This document shows positions 49,371-58,788 of a stretch of 64,000 nucleotides of DNA, one piece after another. Numbering within the stretch: the stretch's first letter is position 1; every line of letters begins with the position of its first letter. Made by a program: the position numbers and the translations under genes. Where the stretch lies: contig CAMTVQ010000005.1 of NCBI GenBank assembly GCA_947085255.1, forward strand, positions 186,001-250,000, written 5' to 3'. Below the pieces are notes generated by a model. The model had not been told where the DNA came from, searched no databases, and was given only the letters and a program-made list of their open reading frames with translations. This DNA comes from CAMTVQ01 sp947085255. GTDB taxonomy: Bacteria; Bacteroidota; Bacteroidia; Sphingobacteriales; Sphingobacteriaceae.

Positions 49371-50642
49371 ATGAATATTCTGTTATTAGGATCGGGAGGG
49401 CGCGAGCACGCCTTTGCTTGGAAAATAGCACAAAGTAGCAAGTGCACACAGTTGTATATTGCTCCGGGTAATGCAGGCACTGCAGCACACGGTATTAATG
49501 TAGCGCTAAATCTTATCGACTTTGATGCGATAAAACAATTTGTGTTGGCAAAGCAAATTACTATGGTACTAGTAGGGCCAGAGGAACCATTGGTAAAAGG
49601 GATTCACGATTTCTTTTTAGCCGATTTGGATATTAAGCATATTCCGGTAATTGGTCCGCAGCAAGAGGGTGCGCAGCTAGAGGGCAGTAAAGATTTTTCG
49701 AAGCGTTTTATGCAACGCCACCACATACCTACTGCAAAGTATGCCACTTTTACCAAACAAGAACTAGCAGCAGGATTGGCTTATTTACAAAATCATCCAT
49801 TACCAGTTGTGTTAAAAGCCGATGGATTAGCAGCAGGTAAAGGCGTGTTGATTTGCCAAAGAACCGAAGAAGCGCAACAGGAATTAACAGAAATGTTGGC
49901 AGATGCTAAATTTGGAGATGCTTCTGCAAAAGTGGTAATCGAAGAATTTTTAGCAGGCATAGAAGTGTCGGTATTTGTGCTTACAGATGGTAAAAGCTAT
50001 AAAATTTTGCCCGAAGCCAAAGATTATAAACGTATAGGCGAAGGGGATACAGGGCTAAATACAGGTGGAATGGGAAGTATATCTCCTGTCCCGTTTGCCG
50101 ATGCCGTATTTATGCAAAAGGTGGAAGATCGTATTATAAAACCTACCGTAAACGGATTGGCGCAAGAAAATATTCCGTACAAAGGCTTTATTTTTATTGG
50201 ATTGATTAAGGTAAATAATGAGCCTTTGGTAATTGAGTACAACTGCCGCATGGGTGATCCTGAAACAGAAAGTGTGATTCCGCGCATACAATCCGATTTT
50301 GTAGATTTATTAGAAGGGGTAGCTCAAGGTGATTTAGATAAACGCGTTCTTACAGTAAATGAACAGGTAGCGGCAACGGTAATGTTAGTTTCGGGCGGGT
50401 ATCCAGAAACGTATGAAAAAGGTAAAGTAATTACAGGTATTGATGCGGTAACAAATAGTTTAGTTTTTCACGCCGGTACGAATGCTGTTGATGGGAAAAT
50501 ATGCTCAGCAGGCGGTCGGGTAATTGCTATTACAACTTTGGCTGCTACACAAGCAGAAGCGTTGCGCATTTCTAAAGAAAATGCGGAAAGAATACAATAC
50601 GACGGAAAGTATTACCGCAAGGATATAGGGTTTGATTTGTAA
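49371..50642 (+). CDS. purD: Phosphoribosylamine--glycine ligase
   Basis: A 423-residue ATP-grasp enzyme for the second step of purine synthesis (phosphoribosylamine + glycine + ATP to GAR). The start MNILLLGSGGREHAFAWKIAQS is the family N terminus, so ATG 49371 is firm. Other features: GPEEPLVKGIHDFF, LKADGLAAGKGVLIC, the ATP-grasp EEFLAGIEVSVFVLTDGKSY, TGGMGSISPVP, EYNCRMGDPETESVIPRI and VMLVSGGYPETYEKG. Length is normal. Confidence 0.97.
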   Translation: MNILLLGSGGREHAFAWKIAQSSKCTQLYIAPGNAGTAAHGINVALNLIDFDAIKQFVLAKQITMVLVGPEEPLVKGIHDFFLADLDIKHIPVIGPQQEGAQLEGSKDFSKRFMQRHHIPTAKYATFTKQELAAGLAYLQNHPLPVVLKADGLAAGKGVLICQRTEEAQQELTEMLADAKFGDASAKVVIEEFLAGIEVSVFVLTDGKSYKILPEAKDYKRIGEGDTGLNTGGMGSISPVPFADAVFMQKVEDRIIKPTVNGLAQENIPYKGFIFIGLIKVNNEPLVIEYNCRMGDPETESVIPRIQSDFVDLLEGVAQGDLDKRVLTVNEQVAATVMLVSGGYPETYEKGKVITGIDAVTNSLVFHAGTNAVDGKICSAGGRVIAITTLAATQAEALRISKENAERIQYDGKYYRKDIGFDL

Positions 50643-50676
50643 GAAGCAAAACTGAACATATATAATTGAGTTGATT

Positions 50677-51174
50677 ATGAAAAATACACCAGAAGAGCGT
50701 GCCCAAAAGATAGAAATGTTTGGTAATGCCTATGCCGTACTTACGGAAGCGTTACAAAACTATCCTACTCAAATGTGGATGTATAAGCCAGCTCCCGAAG
50801 CTTGGAGTATACATGAAATTATTATCCACTTAGCCGATTCGGAAGTAAATGGATATGTGCGTTGCCGCAGATTAATTGCACAGCCCGGCAGCGATGTGTT
50901 GGGATACGACCAAGATGCTTGGGCGCAAAAATTAGATTATCAATCACAAAATACCGACGAGCATTTAGAATTGCTTCGCCTTACACGCAAGCTTACGTAC
51001 CAACTTATTAAAAATCAACCCTTATCGGTATACGAAACAGCTACTATCCACCATTCGGAACGCGGTTGGATGTTGTTCGACGACTGGTTAGAGTCGTATT
51101 GTAAGCATGTTAGTCAGCACATTGAGCAAATGAATCGTGTGTACGAAGCGTGGAAAAGCAGTACTAAAATGTAA
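50677..51174 (+). CDS. DinB family protein
   Basis: A 165-residue four-helix protein (ATG 50677; a TTG 6 bases upstream was rejected). DinB-type metal positions: AWSIHEIIIHLADSEVNGYVRCRR (first His), and LESYCKHVSQHIEQMNRVY near the C terminus (His pair). It differs from the DinB protein at 30.5 kb in sequence and may have a different substrate. It lies 34 bases after purD. In organisms with bacillithiol, some DinB proteins act as thiol transferases (inference). Confidence 0.82.
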   Translation: MKNTPEERAQKIEMFGNAYAVLTEALQNYPTQMWMYKPAPEAWSIHEIIIHLADSEVNGYVRCRRLIAQPGSDVLGYDQDAWAQKLDYQSQNTDEHLELLRLTRKLTYQLIKNQPLSVYETATIHHSERGWMLFDDWLESYCKHVSQHIEQMNRVYEAWKSSTKM

Positions 51175-51266
51175 CACCTCTGTTAGTAGCAGGTTTTTGA
51201 CAAAATCATATTCCCCAATATTTTACTTTAGCCTTAATTTTAAACACATTATTTATTAAACCGTAA

Positions 51267-53288
51267 ATGAAATCAGTACACATTCTCTCCATTGCTGCTG
51301 TTACAGTGGCACTTGCAGCTTGCAATAATCAACCAAAATCGGGTGTAGGCATTACGCTTAGTAATTTGGATACTACTACTAGTCCAACCGATAATTTTTA
51401 TCAGTATGCCAACGGAAGTTGGTTAGCCAACAATCCAATACCCGCCAGCGAAAGCCGTTGGGGAAGTTTTAATATTTTGGATGACGAAACCCGTAAATCT
51501 GTAAAGGTATTATTGGATGAAGCAGCAACAGCTAAGGCAGAAAAGGGAACGATAAAACAGAAAGTAGGAGATTTTTATGCATCGGGCATGGACTCTGCAA
51601 CTATCGAAAAATTAGGTATTACGGCATTGGATGCACAATGGAAACAAATTGATGCAATAAAAGCAACCAGCGATGTGCAAAAGGAAGTAGCCCATTTGCA
51701 ACGTATTGGTGTAGCTCCTTTGTTTAGTTTTTACGCATACCAAGATCCTAAAAATAGCGCGGTAGTTGTACCTCAGGCCTATCAAGGTGGTTTAGGCTTG
51801 CCAGATAGAGACTATTATATTGCTGCTGATAAAGCAACAATCCGTAAAGAGTATGCAGCACACATTACCAAAATGTTTGCTTTGGCAGGATATGATGGAG
51901 GGGCTTCAACTGCAGCTGCTAAAAGCGTAATGCAATTAGAAACAGCGTTGGCAAAAGCATCTAAAGAGCGTGCTGCCTTGCGTGATCCAAATGCAAATTA
52001 TCATAAAATGACGGTAGAAGAGTTGAACAAACTAACTCCAAATTTAAACTGGGGTACTTTGCTTACCGATATGGGTGTAAAGAAAATGGACTACGTAATT
52101 GTAGGTCAGCCTGCATTTTTTACAGAGGTAAACACCTTATTAACAACAGTGCCTGTAGCTGATTGGAAAACCTATTTGAAATGGCAAACGCTTACTTCTT
52201 TTGCCGGACAATTGAGCAGTAATTTTGTGAACGAAAACTTCCGTTTTTACGGAACTACGCTTACAGGTGCAAAAGAAATTAAACCACGTTGGAAACGTGT
52301 TTTGGCAACTACTGATGCTGCTTTAGGCGAAGCTTTGGGACAATTGTACGTAGAGAAATATTTTCCTGCGGCTGCTAAAAAGCGTTGTTTAGAGTTGGTA
52401 AAAAACTTACAAGAAGTATATGCTGATCGTATCAATAAATTAGAGTGGATGAGTGCTACTACAAAAGAAAAAGCACAAAAGAAATTAGGTACTATTATCA
52501 ACAAAATTGGTTACCCAGATACGTGGAAAGATTATAGCAAATTAGAGATAGAGCGTACTAACTATCTTCAAAACTGTATTGGCGGTAATGAGTTGGCATT
52601 CGACAAGATGTTAGAGAAAATTGGGCAACCGGTTGACAAAAACGAATGGTTGATGACTCCACAAACGGTAAATGCGTACTACAATCCACAAACAAATGAA
52701 ATCGCATTCCCTGCAGCTATTTTACAACCTCCGTTTTTCGATCCTAATGCAGATGATGCCGTAAACTACGGTGGAATTGGTGCTGTAATTGGTCATGAAC
52801 TTACGCATGGTTTTGATGATCAAGGTCGCCAGTACGATGCAGATGGTAATTTAACAGACTGGTGGACTAAAGAAGATGGTGAGAAATTCAATAAATTAAC
52901 TCAAGTAGTAGTTGATCAGTATAATGCGTATAAAGTATTAGATAGCATACCTGTAAATGGTAGCCTTACTTTGGGTGAAAATATTGCCGACTTAGGTGGA
53001 CTAAGCATTGCCTACGAAGCATTTAAACGTACGGAGCAAGGTAAAAAGAACGAAAAAATTGACGGATTTACGGCAGAGCAACGTTTCTTTTTAAATTGGG
53101 CTAATGTGTGGCGTAATAATATTCGTGATGAGGCTTTGAAGCAACGTATTGTTGTAGATCCACACTCACCAGGTATTTACCGCGCTAATGGACCAGTATC
53201 TAACATGCCAGAATTTTATGCAGCATTTAATGTTACCGAAGGCAGCCCAATGTGGCGTGCAGATAGTATTAGAGCTAAAATCTGGTAA
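51267..53288 (+). CDS. M13 family metallopeptidase (PepO-like), lipoprotein
   Basis: A 673-residue zinc endopeptidase of the neprilysin type. Lipobox cysteine C19 (VALAAC) places it in the envelope. Motifs: NAYYNPQTNEIAFPAAILQPPFF, the zinc site GHELTHGFDDQGRQYDADG (H510, E511, H514), and the third ligand in LGENIADLGGLSIAYEAF. The C terminus ends SPMWRADSIRAKIW, as in family members (the usual CxxW is replaced by KIW). It cuts short peptides. A terminator follows. Confidence 0.94.
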   Translation: MKSVHILSIAAVTVALAACNNQPKSGVGITLSNLDTTTSPTDNFYQYANGSWLANNPIPASESRWGSFNILDDETRKSVKVLLDEAATAKAEKGTIKQKVGDFYASGMDSATIEKLGITALDAQWKQIDAIKATSDVQKEVAHLQRIGVAPLFSFYAYQDPKNSAVVVPQAYQGGLGLPDRDYYIAADKATIRKEYAAHITKMFALAGYDGGASTAAAKSVMQLETALAKASKERAALRDPNANYHKMTVEELNKLTPNLNWGTLLTDMGVKKMDYVIVGQPAFFTEVNTLLTTVPVADWKTYLKWQTLTSFAGQLSSNFVNENFRFYGTTLTGAKEIKPRWKRVLATTDAALGEALGQLYVEKYFPAAAKKRCLELVKNLQEVYADRINKLEWMSATTKEKAQKKLGTIINKIGYPDTWKDYSKLEIERTNYLQNCIGGNELAFDKMLEKIGQPVDKNEWLMTPQTVNAYYNPQTNEIAFPAAILQPPFFDPNADDAVNYGGIGAVIGHELTHGFDDQGRQYDADGNLTDWWTKEDGEKFNKLTQVVVDQYNAYKVLDSIPVNGSLTLGENIADLGGLSIAYEAFKRTEQGKKNEKIDGFTAEQRFFLNWANVWRNNIRDEALKQRIVVDPHSPGIYRANGPVSNMPEFYAAFNVTEGSPMWRADSIRAKIW

Positions 53289-53321
53289 AATAATAGTTTA
53301 GGAGTATAAGATTTAAACTGT

Positions 53322-53358
53322 AAGTCCCTCTCGTCTTTGGCGAGGGGGACTTTTTTTG
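53322..53358 (+). terminator. Intrinsic terminator after the M13 gene
   Basis: AAGTCCCTCTCG (53322-53333) pairs with CGAGGGGGACTT (53341-53352) with one wobble; the T run reaches 53357. TTTG at the end of the T run plus TAACTTG 18 bases later could also serve as a promoter for the next gene. Confidence 0.92.
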
Positions 53359-53463
53359 TTTACCCTAAATAATTAGTAACTTGCAATATAAAGGAGCAGC
53401 AACCTGTAAAAACGAGCGTACCGAAAAGCTATACGAGTAGGAAACCTAAACAAAACCAATAAT

Positions 53464-53868
53464 ATGAAATCAACACTTAATTTATTAGGCTTAGGCATGG
53501 CTCTTACAGGTGCACTATTTAAATTTATGCACTGGCCGGGTGCAGCAATGTTATTAGTGCTGGCAGCAGGAATAATAGCTATAACTGGAGCCGTGTATAT
53601 TTACAGCGAATCAACAGCAGCTAAAAATAGCATGACTATGAGTCTTAATTATTGTGCTGTTATCGTGTTTTTAGTACTAAGTACCTTGTTCAGAAGCTTG
53701 CATTGGGAGGGACTATTAATTCCAACGTTGGTTGCATTTTTGGCTGTTTTGAGCTTAGCGGTAATGGTAATTATTGAAAAGGAAGAGCATAGTGTGCCAA
53801 AGCAGTTTGTTGTTTCACTTATGAGTTTTCTTATTCTCTCAATAGTATTTTTAGTAAATATGGCATAG
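53464..53868 (+). CDS. GldL-like small membrane protein
   Basis: A 134-residue protein with four hydrophobic helices. It contains two copies of a motif known from the GldL N terminus: ALFKFMHWPGAAML (residues about 18-31) and TLFRSLHWEGLLI (about 77-89). In T9SS, GldL forms the motor stator with GldM. This protein has only the membrane part and stands apart from any gld operon, so it may be a paralogue with another role. It is followed by a terminator. Confidence 0.7.
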   Translation: MKSTLNLLGLGMALTGALFKFMHWPGAAMLLVLAAGIIAITGAVYIYSESTAAKNSMTMSLNYCAVIVFLVLSTLFRSLHWEGLLIPTLVAFLAVLSLAVMVIIEKEEHSVPKQFVVSLMSFLILSIVFLVNMA

Positions 53869-53893
53869 ATTCATTTTATAATGAATGGATTAT

Positions 53894-53930
53894 AAAAAAT
53901 CCTGCTATGCACATAGCAGGATTTTTTATT
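53894..53930 (+). terminator. Intrinsic terminator after the GldL-like gene
   Basis: AAAAAATCCTGCTATG and CATAGCAGGATTTTTT are perfect 16-base arms; two bases (CA) separate them. The A/T flanks make it work in both directions. Confidence 0.9.
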
Positions 53931-53975
53931 TTGGTAGTACAGGTATTTCAGTTTAAAACAGCATATTAGCAGTAT

Positions 53976-54695
53976 ATGGACAAACCAGAAAAAGGCATTT
54001 TGTACCTTATCCCCACCTCGTTGGGCGAAGGAGGGATAGAAAACTCATTAGTTCCTCAAGTAAAAGCGCTGATTGATACGCTGAAACATTACATCGTGGA
54101 AGACGAAAAAACAGCACGTAAATCGCTAAAGGAAGCCAAAATAGCTACTCCTCAAAGCGAATTAAAGTTGTATCAATACGACAAGAAAACACCTGCTGCC
54201 ATTGCCCAAAGCTATATGAAGGTAATAGAAAGCGGAACGAGTATGGGTTTATTATCCGAAGCGGGTTGTCCAGCCGTAGCTGACCCAGGTGCAGATTTAG
54301 TGCGTTTGGCGCATCAAAAAGGAATACGTGTAGTACCTTTGGTAGGGGCTTCGTCAATTTTGCTGTCGTTAATGGCATCGGGTTTTAACGGCCAAAACTT
54401 TGCTTTTGTAGGGTATTTGCCAATAGACCGAGCCAACCGCATACAGCGCATTAAAGAATTAGAGCGTAGGGCAAAAACGGAGAATCAAACACAGTTGTTT
54501 ATAGAAACGCCTTACCGAAACAATCAAATGCTGGGTGATATTTTAAAAACGTGTGCACCAGAAACGGAGCTATCTATATCATGTAATCTCACCACACCCC
54601 AGGAATATATTTGCACGCAAAGTATTGCTAAATGGCGTGCAAATACTCCCGATTTACATAAACAACCTGCTATGTTTTTAATTTACAGCAGGTAA
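53976..54695 (+). CDS. SAM-dependent methyltransferase, tetrapyrrole methylase fold (RsmI-like)
   Basis: A 239-residue methylase, shorter than RsmI (about 280). It shows the family blocks: GILYLIPTSLGEGGIENSLVP, YIVEDEKTARKSL, GTSMGLLSEAGCPAVADPGADLVRLAHQKGIRVVPLVGASSILLSLMASGFNGQNFAFVGYLP, and TQLFIETPYRNNQM. RsmI methylates C1402 of 16S rRNA. Bacteroidota usually encode this shorter homologue, whose target is not certain. Its end overlaps the convergent DUF3332 gene by 18 bases. Confidence 0.85.
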   Translation: MDKPEKGILYLIPTSLGEGGIENSLVPQVKALIDTLKHYIVEDEKTARKSLKEAKIATPQSELKLYQYDKKTPAAIAQSYMKVIESGTSMGLLSEAGCPAVADPGADLVRLAHQKGIRVVPLVGASSILLSLMASGFNGQNFAFVGYLPIDRANRIQRIKELERRAKTENQTQLFIETPYRNNQMLGDILKTCAPETELSISCNLTTPQEYICTQSIAKWRANTPDLHKQPAMFLIYSR

Positions 54696-55151
54696 TACCG
54701 TAGTGCCGTTGGCAATTTTAACGGTTGCCTCTGGTGTTACCACAAACCACTGATCGTAGTTAGGGTTGTACACAAATGATGTGCTGTGTGCATTTCCACT
54801 GGTTACTACTTCACGAATATTCATTACATTTTGTGTAGCTGTAAACTGGTATGTTTTTTCGCCAATACGTACTAGTTTTTCTTCTTTCTCTCCTGCTTTT
54901 AATGCAACAGGATTGCTGCCTGTCCAAAACTCTATTAGATTAAAAACAATAACATCACCAATGGCTGCTATCTCATATATTGGTAATATTACTAATCCGA
55001 TAAATACTAATTCTTGTATAAATTTATCGCCTACACCTTTATTAAACTGATAGAGTTTTTTGGTGAAAGAAAAAGAACCAAAGCAGCCAGTAGTTGATAC
55101 TAGTATTGCTGCGCTACCTAAAATAAGTGTAATTTTTTTTACTTGTTTCAT
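54678..55151 (-). CDS. DUF3332 family lipoprotein
   Basis: A 157-residue lipoprotein, lipobox C23 (LVSTTGC). DUF3332 features: CFGSFSFTKKLYQFNKGVGDKFIQELVFIGLVILPIYEIAAIGDVIVFNLIEFWTGSNP, with a hydrophobic hairpin in the middle, followed by a C-terminal beta domain (TYQFTATQNVMNIRE...FVYNPNYDQWFVVTPEATVKI). Found widely in Bacteroidota. Function unknown. It lies 39 bases after the AsmA-like gene. Confidence 0.82.
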   Translation of the reverse strand: MKQVKKITLILGSAAILVSTTGCFGSFSFTKKLYQFNKGVGDKFIQELVFIGLVILPIYEIAAIGDVIVFNLIEFWTGSNPVALKAGEKEEKLVRIGEKTYQFTATQNVMNIREVVTSGNAHSTSFVYNPNYDQWFVVTPEATVKIANGTTVLPAVN

Positions 55152-55190
55152 GTTGTTTGTTGTTAAGTGTTGTTGATTGGGATCTTGTTT

Positions 55191-58004
55191 TTATGGGGTA
55201 CTCAGTATTTTATTTGCTTCGTTTCTAGCGGCATTCATTACATTGTCGGCATTTCTGTTGCCTTCATTTACAATACCATTTGCTTTTTCATCCGCTTCCT
55301 TGCGTATTTTATCAGCAGCGATTTTAGCGCCTTTTTTGGCTATCGGGTTTTTAGCTTGATTTTCTACGTTTTGTGCTTGGGCTGCACCTTCTTTACGCAC
55401 TTTGTCCGCTAAGTTGGCAGCTTCACGTTTTATGGCATCTGCTTTTTGTTGCGCATCGGCAAGTATTTTATCAGCTTGGGCACGTGCCTTCGCACTTGCT
55501 TCTCCTTTTAGACGCTCCCCTTCGGCTTTTGCTTTGTCTTCCAGTTGTTTTTTGGTGTTATCAATAATGTCTTTTACAGCACTTTTCACAGCATTTGTTG
55601 CATTACTCATATCCAGTTTAATAGTGGGTTTGGTAAATGTACCACCTACCAATGCATTCACATTTACTGTTTCGCCCAAGCTTACAGTTGCCCCACTGCT
55701 ATTAGCTTTTGCTACTAATCCGTCTAATACTCCATTGGCTGCGCTACCAAATGAATTACGGGGCAATTGAAATTTGAAGAGATAATCTAGTGTTTGATCT
55801 AATCCATTAGAGCCACCAATGTTTATAAGGGCATTGCCAGTTTTAACGTCAAATGGATTTACGGTGATGCGTCCATCGGCAATCTTGAATTGTACACGTG
55901 TATTGTTTAAATCTAAGCGCTTTATTTTGTCATTTTTTAGGGCATCGCCTAGTTTGTTCATCAAATCAGAACCTTCTATCACAACTTTTATCAAATCAAG
56001 GGCTCCTTCTCCATAAATACTGTTCATAATTGGAGACATATCTGTACCCAAATCGGAGCTAAAACTTAGTTTGGTGCTAAAGTTTCCTGTAGTATTTTTA
56101 CCAACAGGAGCTAGTTTTTGTATAGTATTAAAGCTGTTGAAAGCCTTTTGGATATTCATATTTTGAATGCCAAAGACCATGTTTACTTTAGGCTTGGTAT
56201 TAGTAGGCGTAGCATATGCTCCGTTTAATGTTACGGTTCCGTCTAGTGTTTTTAGTGCTACATTATCAAAACTAAGCGTGCTGTTGCGTACGGTAATTTT
56301 GCCTTGTACGTTGTCTAGAACCAGATTGTCATACAATACTTTCTGGATGCTTGACGTGAGTACAAAATCTATGTTTGCTGGTATTTCTATTACAGTAAGT
56401 GCTGCTGTGTCGGAAGTTGTTGGTGCGGTTGTGGTAGTTTCGGGTCCCATCAACTCATTCACATCTATTAGCGAGGAGCTTAAGTTTAATTTACCAGCAA
56501 TGGGTTCTCCTTTTAGCGCATAAGCCAAGTAGTTTTCTAATTTACCATCAGCTTTAAAGTCGCTTTTACCAATTTTAGCATCAAAACTAAGTAGGTTGAT
56601 GTTTTTAGGATTAAAGCTCATTTGTGTTTGCTTGATAGCTACTGGCATAGGCATATCTTTGCTGGCGTATTCAAAATTTATCAAAGAGGCTTGACCGGAT
56701 GCATCAAACTCATCGTATCTGCCTTTATCAATGGAAGACATGCGTCCGTTTGCTGCGATATTGGCAGTAAATATGCCTTTTAGTGTAGTGCCTTCTATTG
56801 GAATTATTTTGGTGATAGCTGCCAAATCTATTTTACCTTTCAACATAGCATTAATAGCAGGGTCAGATATAGGTGTTTGCAATAATAAACGGGCATCAAA
56901 AGGTTCATTACCCAGTTCTATGTGGAAAATAGATACATCTACCACCGTTTTATCTAAATCGCCATTAGGGTTGGTAATACTTGTTTTTACCTGTACATTA
57001 TTTACCGCTGTTGGTAGCGAAGGATATTTAAATTGTCCGTCTTCTATCAATAAGTTTACGCCAAAGCCAGGCATGCTTTTTTCATTGTAAATTCCTTTTG
57101 CATATCCTTCTAATGCAAAATTTCCAGACGTTTTTAGGTCGGCAAAACTAGAACTATAAATAGCAGGTATAAGCGACAAGAAATGCTTAAGGTCTGATTT
57201 TTTAGCATCAAATTTTACATCCAATTTAATATCATCGGTGGGCATTTCTACTACCCCAGAAAATGCAAGTTTCAATTCGTTTAACGTAGCTGCTGTTTCT
57301 TTAAAGGTGTACCTGCTGTTTTTTAAATCTATTTCTAAAGGCATTTGTATATCCACCGTTGCTTTGTTGAGGTAGGCTACATTTTCGTATGCTACAGTAA
57401 GTTCTTTGGCAGTGGTGGTTGTATTTAGTGTAAATAGGTCTTGGGTAAAATCGCCAGTACCGCTATGATTTAGATCATTAATACGGGTATATACTCCAAG
57501 TGAAGCATCGTCGTAAATGACATCAACATTGGTAAGCGCATATTTTTGTAAACCAATGGTAAAAGCAGTAGTGCTAGTATCTTCTGGAGTAGTTGCCGAG
57601 GTGTCTGGTTTTACAATATCCCAATTGGCTTTGCCATTTTTTAATACACGAGCCACAATTTTGGCATCGTCAATCGTAAAAGATTTTATTTGTATTGGTT
57701 CGCCTTTTATTACCGTCATAATGTCTATACGTACATATAGCTCTTTAATATTAGCAAGCGTATCGTTTTTAAAGGTATCTGTACCTGCTATGGTTAAGTT
57801 TTTCAGCGTAAACGAAAGGTCAGGAAAGCTGCGGATGATGCTTACGTCAAAATCGCCAAAATTTACGGTTGCCGTTAAATTGTCATTGATAACGGTCTTT
57901 ACTTTGGCAACAATTTGATCTTTAAAGAGAAGAGGTACAGCAATAACTGCTGCCATAAGGATGATGATGAAAACAACTACTCCTAATACTAATTTACGCA
58001 GCAT
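55191..58004 (-). CDS. AsmA-like envelope protein with a long C-terminal coiled coil
   Basis: A 937-residue protein anchored by an N-terminal helix (LVLGVVVFIIILMAAVIAVPLLF). It matches the AsmA/TamB superfamily: DFDVSIIRSFPDLSFTLKNLTIAG at the N terminus, an extended beta-groove body, and AsmA-2-like GTVTLNGAYATPTNTKPKVN toward residue 600. AsmA-like proteins help move lipids to the outer membrane (family knowledge). Residues about 830-937 are an Ala/Lys/Glu-rich coiled coil (EGERLKGEASAKARAQADKI, KGAAQAQNVENQ-like), which is unusual and may reach across the periplasm. No promoter was identified. Confidence 0.82.
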   Translation of the reverse strand: MLRKLVLGVVVFIIILMAAVIAVPLLFKDQIVAKVKTVINDNLTATVNFGDFDVSIIRSFPDLSFTLKNLTIAGTDTFKNDTLANIKELYVRIDIMTVIKGEPIQIKSFTIDDAKIVARVLKNGKANWDIVKPDTSATTPEDTSTTAFTIGLQKYALTNVDVIYDDASLGVYTRINDLNHSGTGDFTQDLFTLNTTTTAKELTVAYENVAYLNKATVDIQMPLEIDLKNSRYTFKETAATLNELKLAFSGVVEMPTDDIKLDVKFDAKKSDLKHFLSLIPAIYSSSFADLKTSGNFALEGYAKGIYNEKSMPGFGVNLLIEDGQFKYPSLPTAVNNVQVKTSITNPNGDLDKTVVDVSIFHIELGNEPFDARLLLQTPISDPAINAMLKGKIDLAAITKIIPIEGTTLKGIFTANIAANGRMSSIDKGRYDEFDASGQASLINFEYASKDMPMPVAIKQTQMSFNPKNINLLSFDAKIGKSDFKADGKLENYLAYALKGEPIAGKLNLSSSLIDVNELMGPETTTTAPTTSDTAALTVIEIPANIDFVLTSSIQKVLYDNLVLDNVQGKITVRNSTLSFDNVALKTLDGTVTLNGAYATPTNTKPKVNMVFGIQNMNIQKAFNSFNTIQKLAPVGKNTTGNFSTKLSFSSDLGTDMSPIMNSIYGEGALDLIKVVIEGSDLMNKLGDALKNDKIKRLDLNNTRVQFKIADGRITVNPFDVKTGNALINIGGSNGLDQTLDYLFKFQLPRNSFGSAANGVLDGLVAKANSSGATVSLGETVNVNALVGGTFTKPTIKLDMSNATNAVKSAVKDIIDNTKKQLEDKAKAEGERLKGEASAKARAQADKILADAQQKADAIKREAANLADKVRKEGAAQAQNVENQAKNPIAKKGAKIAADKIRKEADEKANGIVNEGNRNADNVMNAARNEANKILSTP

Positions 58005-58788
58005 GATTTATGTGTTTATGAATGGTAGTAAATTTAGTTAATTAATAGAAGCAATCAAGTGCGTAGGAGAAATAATAGAAAGTGGTTTTATAATCAACTG
58101 ATAAATGAAAAAAGAACACTTGTAAGTACAGGATACTTAAAATACCATGAGATAGTATGTAAGTTATTTTTAATAACTTATGATATTTTTAGAGAGGGGA
58201 TAAATTGAAGTAAAAGGAATACACCTGCCTAGTGATATTTTTTTTAGTGAATCTAACCTTTCATATTTGGGTAAACTAAGCCCTATATCTAAAACTATGA
58301 TTTTTAACACATCTATTGAAAGGAGACAGTAGCCACCTGCTAGAACATTACAGCCAATGGAGCAAGGAGTACTCAGAAATTAATCATTAATTAACTAAAT
58401 TATAAATATGAGTAAATGAAAACAGCACAAATTTCCCAATTAGTAACTTTAGTAAAAGTAATCGGCTCTACCGCCTATGAAAAAGTACAAAATCAATGTT
58501 GCATCAAAACGCTTTGAAGAAACTGAAGAGATAAGCAAGGAACCTAAAAATAATATGCAATACTAATTTATAAGAATAAGGAACGGTATTGCCCACCCTT
58601 TTTCGAATATAGTTAGTTTCGATTATCTGTGAAAATATCTTTAAGGATCACAAGCTGTACAGCATTGGTAATACTAAAGGAGGCTGCCCATATTGGGCAG
58701 CCTCCTTTAGTATATTTTGTAGTTGAAGCCATTTAATTAGCTGTTCTACATTTCAGTATATAAATGTTCAATAGCGATTGACCGCATC
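58005..58788. other. 784-bp gene-poor region
   Basis: No gene longer than 35 codons is supportable. It holds a 9-bp inverted repeat (TAAGTTATT/AATAACTTA, 58160-58180), two overlapping small plus-strand ORFs (58416-58517, 33 residues; 58477-58566, 29 residues, lysine/glutamate-rich) with no recognised similarity, and a perfect 20-bp hairpin (58671-58713). Composition is A/T-rich compared with the flanking genes. It may be a degraded gene or house a small RNA (see findings). Confidence 0.6.
58671..58713. terminator. Perfect 20-bp hairpin, terminator-like
   Basis: ATACTAAAGGAGGCTGCCCA (58671-58690) and TGGGCAGCCTCCTTTAGTAT (58694-58713) with a TAT loop. It starts 76 bases after the M1 stop in the minus direction. 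On the plus strand it is followed by ATTTTGT. It can end transcription of the M1 gene and perhaps of a plus-strand RNA from the gap. Confidence 0.8.

Noticed and set aside
55402..57918. Several ORFs antisense to the AsmA-like gene
   Set aside because: They are shadow frames caused by the Ala/Thr/Lys-rich coding sequence; no family similarity and no start signals.
58416..58566. Two overlapping small ORFs as genes
   Set aside because: 33 and 29 codons, overlapping in different frames, no ribosome site, promoter or recognised similarity.
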